Shown: positions 59,835-64,000 of the stretch, in pieces
How positions within the stretch are numbered: the first letter of the stretch is position 1
How the letters are laid out: each line of letters starts with the position of its first letter
Source: Salinibacterium sp. ZJ450
GTDB lineage: Bacteria > Actinomycetota > Actinomycetes > Actinomycetales > Microbacteriaceae
Direction: 5' to 3'
Length of the DNA stretch: 64,000 nucleotides
Assembly (NCBI RefSeq): GCF_011751885.2
Contig: NZ_CP061771.1
Span: forward strand, 2,294,001-2,358,000
Translations under genes and position numbers: made by a program
The notes under the pieces: model-generated
The model's database searches: none
Seen by the model: the letters and a program-made list of their open reading frames with translations, nothing else
What the model was told of the DNA's origin: nothing

Positions 59835-59980
59835 GAAATCCTTGTGTTGCACTGGGCGACCTGCCGGGTAAAGCGGGTCGAAACGCGTCGGGTACGCCGT
59901 TCTGAGCTGCTGTTCGCCACAGGCGCACAGCCGCGTTTTCAGCCTAGGCCAAATCACAGCTACACCCGCGGCGCAACGAC

Positions 59981-59986
59981 TAGCGT
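59981..59986 (+). promoter_or_regulatory. putative -10 box
   Basis: TAGCGT, seven bases before the ATG at 59994. Confidence 0.45.
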
Positions 59987-59993
59987 AGTTCGC

Positions 59994-61328
59994 ATGGCTG
60001 AAGATTCCCGGGAAAACCCCGAGGACGAGTTCCGTGACATGCTCCGCGAGTTCCTCTCTGGGAACGCTGGGTTCGACCCTGCCCAGTTGGCCGGGGCGGC
60101 GGGATTACCGAACGACCCCGCCCTCGTCGCGCAACTGATGAGCCAACTGCAGAACGCGCTGCAGTCCTCGGGCGAAGGGGTGAACTGGAACCTGGCGCTC
60201 GAGCAGGCCAAACAGCATGCCACCCGGTCCAGCGTCGTCTCGCTGCCCGCCGAACGCTCCCAGCTCGAGCAGGCCCTGCACGTGGCATCCCTCTGGCTTG
60301 ATGAGGCGACCTCGATCTCGGAGCTGACCTCGACGCCACGCCTGCTCAGCCGCACCGAGTGGGTCACCGAGACCATGCCGGTCTGGACCCAGTTCACCGA
60401 GCCGGTGGCCACCTCGATCGCGAACGCACTGACCGAGGTACTGCAGGAGCAGGCGCCGGAAGAGTTCAGCAACATGATCGCCGGCGCCAGCCAGCTGATG
60501 CGCAACCTGGGCGGCACCCTATTCGCGATGCAGCTCGGCCAGGTCGTCGGACAGCTGTCGACCGAGGTGGTGTCCGGCGGTGACATCGGCGTGCCGCTGC
60601 TCGACGAGGCGCAGGCGGCGCTGATCCCGCAGAACGTGGCCGCCTTCGGCGCAGGACTCGACATCCCGGAAGACGAGGTGCGGCTCTACCTCGCGGTGCG
60701 GGAACTGGCACACGCCCGCCTGTTCCGCCACGCGAAGTGGCTGAGGATGCACGTGCTCTCCTCGATCACCGAGTTCGCCCGCGGCATCCGCATCGACACG
60801 GAGCCGCTGGAGGAGCTGGCTGCGAGCTTCGACCCGTCGAACCCGCAGGAACTTCGGGATGCCCTCACCAACGGTGCGCTCATCCCGCCGAAGTCACCGG
60901 AGCAGCTCGCCGCGCTCGGACGCCTCGAGACGATGCTGGCGCTGATCGAGGGCTGGGTCGACGTGGTCACCGCGCAGGCCACCACCCGGTTGCCGCACGC
61001 CGCCGCGATCGCCGAGACCGTGCGCCGGCGCCGCGCCACCGGAGGCCCGGCCGAGTCGGCGTTCGCCACTCTGGTCGGCCTGGAACTGCGGCCGCGCCGG
61101 CTGCGTGAGGCGGCCGCGATGTGGCAGACGGTGACGGATGCCACGGACTCCGACATCCGCGATGACCTGTGGGCGCACCCCGACATCCTGCCCACCGCGG
61201 AGGACATCGACGACCCCGCCGCGCTGGTGGCCCGCCTCACCTCGACCGAGCCGGCGCGCGACGACATCGACAAGGCGATCGAAGACCTGCTCAACGACTC
61301 CGGCGAGGACCGCCCGCGCGAAGAGTAG
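59994..61328 (+). CDS. DUF2342 / putative zinc-dependent metalloprotease family protein
   Basis: A 444-residue mostly helical protein. The family region includes WVTETMPVWTQFTEPVATSI (about 123-142), MRNLGGTLFAMQLGQVVGQL (about 169-188) and the helix AVRELAHARLF (234-244). Members are described as zinc-dependent metalloproteases or hydrolases, yet no HExxH is present here; E237 and H240 are the only candidate pair. Divergent from the Lon-like protease, equivalent to Rv3195. No SD, TAGCGT at seven bases. Confidence 0.85.
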   Translation: MAEDSRENPEDEFRDMLREFLSGNAGFDPAQLAGAAGLPNDPALVAQLMSQLQNALQSSGEGVNWNLALEQAKQHATRSSVVSLPAERSQLEQALHVASLWLDEATSISELTSTPRLLSRTEWVTETMPVWTQFTEPVATSIANALTEVLQEQAPEEFSNMIAGASQLMRNLGGTLFAMQLGQVVGQLSTEVVSGGDIGVPLLDEAQAALIPQNVAAFGAGLDIPEDEVRLYLAVRELAHARLFRHAKWLRMHVLSSITEFARGIRIDTEPLEELAASFDPSNPQELRDALTNGALIPPKSPEQLAALGRLETMLALIEGWVDVVTAQATTRLPHAAAIAETVRRRRATGGPAESAFATLVGLELRPRRLREAAAMWQTVTDATDSDIRDDLWAHPDILPTAEDIDDPAALVARLTSTEPARDDIDKAIEDLLNDSGEDRPREE

Positions 61329-61353
61329 GGTCGCCCTCGGCGGCGGGCGCGCC

Positions 61354-61359
61354 TACGCT
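61354..61359 (+). promoter_or_regulatory. putative -10 box
   Basis: TACGCT, six bases before the ATG at 61366. Confidence 0.45.
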
Positions 61360-61365
61360 GGCATC

Positions 61366-62991
61366 ATGCACCCGAGCAGATCGCGGCATCCGATCAGATC
61401 GCGGCATCCGATCCTCGCACTACGACGTGCCGCGATCCTGCCCGCTTGGGTGAGGCACACCGACATCCGTTTCGCCCGGGCATTCCACCGGCACACTGAC
61501 CTGCCGGGCGTCGACCGCGGCTTTGCGCATTTGTCGCATAGCGCCAACCGCAGCCGGCTGTGGCTGGTGATCGCGTCGGTGCTGGTCGTCACCGGCCGAG
61601 CCAACCGGCACGGCGCGGTGCGCGGCGTGCTGTCGCTGCTGGTGGCCAGCATCATCGCGAATCTGATCGGCAAGAAGGTGTTCGGCGGCGACCGGCCGCT
61701 GCTGAAGGACGTGCCGATCGGCCGGCAGCTGAAGAAGTCGCCCACCTCGCCGTCGTTCCCGTCCGGGCATTCGGCGAGCGCCGCGGCTTTCGCCACCGGG
61801 GTGGCGCTGGAGTCGCCGGCCGCGGGAGCAATGATCGCGCCGCTCGCCGCGGCCGTGGCGTACTCGCGGCTGCACACCGGCGCGCACTGGCTGTCGGATG
61901 TGATCGGCGGCTCGCTGCTCGGCGTCGGGGTGGCGCTTCTCGGCAAGCGGCTGCTGCCGCTGGAGCAGTCGGCGCTGCATCCGCAGGCCCCGGTCGTCGA
62001 GCTGCCCGCCCTGCCGGATGGCGCCGGCCTGCTGATGCTGGTCAATCCCTCGTCCGGTCGGCGGATGTCGGTGTACGACCCGAGCGAGGACCTGGCGGCC
62101 CAGCTGCCGAAGGCCGACATCCGACGGTTGGAGGAGGGCGACGACATCGCCGGGATCGTGCATGCGGCGGCGGGGTCGGCGTCTCCCCCGCTATCGCTCG
62201 GCATCTACGGCGGCGATGGCTCGGTGGCGGCGGCAGCGCATGTGGCGCGTTCCGCGGGGATGCCGCTGCTGGTGCTGCCCGGAGGCAGCTTCAACCACTT
62301 CGCCCGTACCGCGGGCATCGCCACCGTCGACACCGGGTTGGCGGCGTTGCGCGCCGGCACCGGCCGGCGGGTGCACGTCGCGGAACTCAGCCTCGACGAC
62401 GCCCCGCCGATCACCGTGCTGAACGAGGCATCCGCCGGGGTGTATCCCGCGTTCGTGGCCGAGCGGGAGAAGCGCGAGCAACGACTCGGCAAGTTCATCG
62501 CCGGCAGCATCGCCGCGGTGACGGTGCTGGCGAAGGCGCGGCCGCAGCAGGTGACGGTTGACGGGCGCGACGTGCGCATCTGGTCGCTGTTCGTCGGAGT
62601 GGGACGCAACGCGTCATCGACGCTGCTGCCGCTGCAGCGCACGCGCCTGTATGACGCGACGCTGGACGTGCGCATCCTGCACGTGCGGGGCCGCGCGTCG
62701 CGGTTCCGCGGGATGGTCGCGTTGGCGTTCGGTCAGCGGGTGTCGGCGGCGCTGGAGCGACTGCCGTTCTGGGCGGGCGAGACCAGCGGCGATATTACCG
62801 TGGAGGCATACACGACCGACGCGGTGCGGGCGACGGTGCGGCCCTGGCCCGGCCAGCCGACCGGGTTCGCCCGTGACGGCGAGGTGGCGCTGCTCGAACC
62901 GGAGGGGCCAGGCGGCGCGGAGCGTCACTCGCTGCTGCGGATCGTGCCGAACGCGCTCGACATCTACAGCCCGGTGCGCCACCGCGACTGA
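61366..62991 (+). CDS. bifunctional PAP2 phosphatase / diacylglycerol kinase family protein
   Basis: A 541-residue fusion. PAP2 motifs: KKVFGGDRP (about residues 105-113), PSFPSGHSAS (about 129-138) and SRLHTGAHWLSDVIGG (about 169-184), in a membrane domain. From about 215 a DAGK/LCB5 catalytic domain: LVNPSSGRRMSVYD, GGDGSVAAAAHVA and VLPGGSFNHFARTAGI. Such fusions could convert between phospholipid phosphate states or recycle undecaprenyl or phosphatidate lipids. The N-terminus starts with a duplicated RSRHPI. No SD; TACGCT at six bases. Confidence 0.88.
   Translation: MHPSRSRHPIRSRHPILALRRAAILPAWVRHTDIRFARAFHRHTDLPGVDRGFAHLSHSANRSRLWLVIASVLVVTGRANRHGAVRGVLSLLVASIIANLIGKKVFGGDRPLLKDVPIGRQLKKSPTSPSFPSGHSASAAAFATGVALESPAAGAMIAPLAAAVAYSRLHTGAHWLSDVIGGSLLGVGVALLGKRLLPLEQSALHPQAPVVELPALPDGAGLLMLVNPSSGRRMSVYDPSEDLAAQLPKADIRRLEEGDDIAGIVHAAAGSASPPLSLGIYGGDGSVAAAAHVARSAGMPLLVLPGGSFNHFARTAGIATVDTGLAALRAGTGRRVHVAELSLDDAPPITVLNEASAGVYPAFVAEREKREQRLGKFIAGSIAAVTVLAKARPQQVTVDGRDVRIWSLFVGVGRNASSTLLPLQRTRLYDATLDVRILHVRGRASRFRGMVALAFGQRVSAALERLPFWAGETSGDITVEAYTTDAVRATVRPWPGQPTGFARDGEVALLEPEGPGGAERHSLLRIVPNALDIYSPVRHRD
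61378..61413 (+). repeat. 18-bp tandem duplication at the start of the PAP2-DGK gene
   Basis: Two exact copies of AGATCGCGGCATCCGATC (61378-61395 and 61396-61413), in frame, encoding RSRHPI twice. A recent duplication or a variable-number repeat. Confidence 0.85.
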
Positions 62992-63054
62992 GCCTGGCCT
63001 GCTCGCCTGTGGATGGTTTGCGCGGCGGATTTCGGTTAGGCGCATCATTCCTGC

Positions 63055-63846
63055 ATGACCCTCGCGCTCGATGCTCGCTACCCCGCCGTGTGGCGCAGTC
63101 CGACGGTGCTGCAGCTCGGTGCCCCGGACGCCGTGGCCGTGCTGGCCGACGTCACCCCGGTGCAGGAACGGCTGATCGCGGCCTTGGCGGTGGGCGCCTC
63201 TCGGGCACAACTGGCGGTGATCGCGCGCACCGGCAACGACCCCGATTCCGTCGTCGACGAGCTGCTGGCCACGGTGCGGCCGGCGCTCGTGGTCACACCG
63301 CCGCCCGGCACGGTGGCCGTGGCCGGGATCGACCCGGCCGTCGACCGGCTCGCCGACATGCTCGGCTGGCAGGGCGTGCGCACTGTGACAGTGCCGACAC
63401 CGGATGCCGCGGCCACAGTCGACGCGGACGTGGCGATCATCGTGGCCAGCTTCGTGATCGATCCAGGGTTCCACGGGGTGTGGCTTCGTCGCGACATCCC
63501 GCATCTGCCGCTCGTGCTGGGTGGCGCGCAGATCCGCATCGGCCCGTTTGTCGATCCCGGGGTGTCCGCGTGTTTGCACTGCGTTGCCAGATGGCGGGCG
63601 GACGCCGATCCGGCGTGGCCCGCTATCGCCAGTCAGCTCTGGGGTCGGCGCGCGCCGCTGGAGACCCCGCTGGTGCTGGGCGAGGCTATCGGTCTGGCCT
63701 GCCGCCTCACCCTGCGGCGGCTCGCCGGCGTGACCGGCCTCACCGGGGAGGCGGAGGAGCTGTGTCTGGATGCGCGCACCGGCGAGGTGTCGCGGGTGCC
63801 TGTGTCGCCGCATCCCGCCTGCGAGTGTGGAACGCTCGGGCTGTGA
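63055..63846 (+). CDS. orphan cyclodehydratase/ThiF-like (TOMM F-protein-type) protein
   Basis: A 263-residue protein. Residues 160-195 read IRIGPFVDPGVSACLHCVAR then WRADADPAWPA, the pattern of the bacteriocin cyclodehydratase/leader-binding family related to E1/ThiF. Two cysteine pairs, C173/C176 and C256/C258 (PACECG), would form a structural zinc site. There is no obvious ATP-binding GxGxxG. Equivalent in position to mycobacterial Rv3196, next to the zinc-protease family gene. No precursor peptide or YcaO gene is visible in this window. Confidence 0.75.
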   Translation: MTLALDARYPAVWRSPTVLQLGAPDAVAVLADVTPVQERLIAALAVGASRAQLAVIARTGNDPDSVVDELLATVRPALVVTPPPGTVAVAGIDPAVDRLADMLGWQGVRTVTVPTPDAAATVDADVAIIVASFVIDPGFHGVWLRRDIPHLPLVLGGAQIRIGPFVDPGVSACLHCVARWRADADPAWPAIASQLWGRRAPLETPLVLGEAIGLACRLTLRRLAGVTGLTGEAEELCLDARTGEVSRVPVSPHPACECGTLGL

Positions 63847-63849
63847 CGG

Positions 63850-64000
63850 CTAGGTACGATCGGCCAGCAGCGCGCCGAGTTGCTCGCCCCAGCGCGTGGC
63901 ACGCTCGAGCTCGCCGTCAAGCAGCGGACCGTCGACGCCGCTGACCCAGAAGCTCTCCGCGTGCGCCGCCGCGGGATACCCGTGCCGATGCGCCAGCTTG
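63850..64000 (-). CDS. C-terminal end of an uncharacterised protein (partial)
   Basis: The last 50 codons of a gene on the minus strand, ending with TAG at 63850-63852. The translated end includes HGYPAAAHAESFWVSGVDG and ERATRWGEQLGALLADRT. No family recognised from this fragment. Convergent with the cyclodehydratase-like gene, three bases apart. Confidence 0.6.
   Translation of the reverse strand, partial: KLAHRHGYPAAAHAESFWVSGVDGPLLDGELERATRWGEQLGALLADRT

Overview
The window is a 64 kb piece of a high-GC (roughly two-thirds G+C) actinobacterial chromosome. The gene content points to Microbacteriaceae: a complete C50 carotenoid operon (crtE-crtB-crtI-crtYe-crtYf-crtEb), DUF3039 and DUF6458 proteins, TagF-type wall-polymer genes, UPF0182, and a Lon-like PDZ protease / zinc-protease cluster that resembles the mycobacterial Rv3193c-Rv3196 order. 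There is no rRNA, no complete insertion sequence, no CRISPR array and no prophage. One RNA gene is visible, an initiator tRNA.

Layout. 1-10.5 kb: the end of a flavin reductase, gltX, a PadR/HAAS pair, a divergent TetR-DrrAB-type exporter, a YeiH-like protein, a fumarylacetoacetase-family enzyme, ilvE and leuB. 10.6-17.3 kb: serA, small membrane proteins, mtlD, DUF3039 and an ABC exporter whose ATPase has a basic histone-H1-like tail. 17.5-27.8 kb: a wall-teichoic-acid-like locus (nucleotidyltransferase, TagG/TagH exporter, three TagF-like polymerases, a GT2 glycosyltransferase), interrupted by four uncharacterised genes. 27.9-30.9 kb: an HtrA protease and a PLP aminotransferase. 30.9-36.1 kb: a catabolic-looking island (EthD-like protein, FrdA/KSTD-type flavoprotein, MHS-type transporter, IclR regulator, with a nitrilase-family enzyme next to it) whose codon use seems to differ from the flanks. 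36.2-46.6 kb: a ribokinase-family gene, an ACT protein, an MMPL transporter, the carotenoid operon and its divergent MarR regulator. 46.6-54.4 kb: a Pyr_excise-family protein, a MarR-MFS efflux operon, an SDR-DUF2867 protein, a secreted GH6 cellulase with an unfamiliar duplicated N-terminal module, and small conserved genes. 54.5-64 kb: the initiator tRNA, a methyltransferase, UPF0182, the Lon-like protease, the DUF2342 zinc-protease-family protein, a PAP2-diacylglycerol kinase fusion and an orphan cyclodehydratase/ThiF-like protein.

Two window-wide signals stand out. First, at least 19 of about 66 genes have a TANNNT hexamer exactly 6 or 7 bases before the start codon, the geometry of leaderless mRNAs; base composition alone predicts about one such case or fewer. 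Second, the word CGGATGYCG and its complement occur many times on both strands, far above my estimate from base composition. Gene functions below come from reading motifs in the translations; no database search was run.
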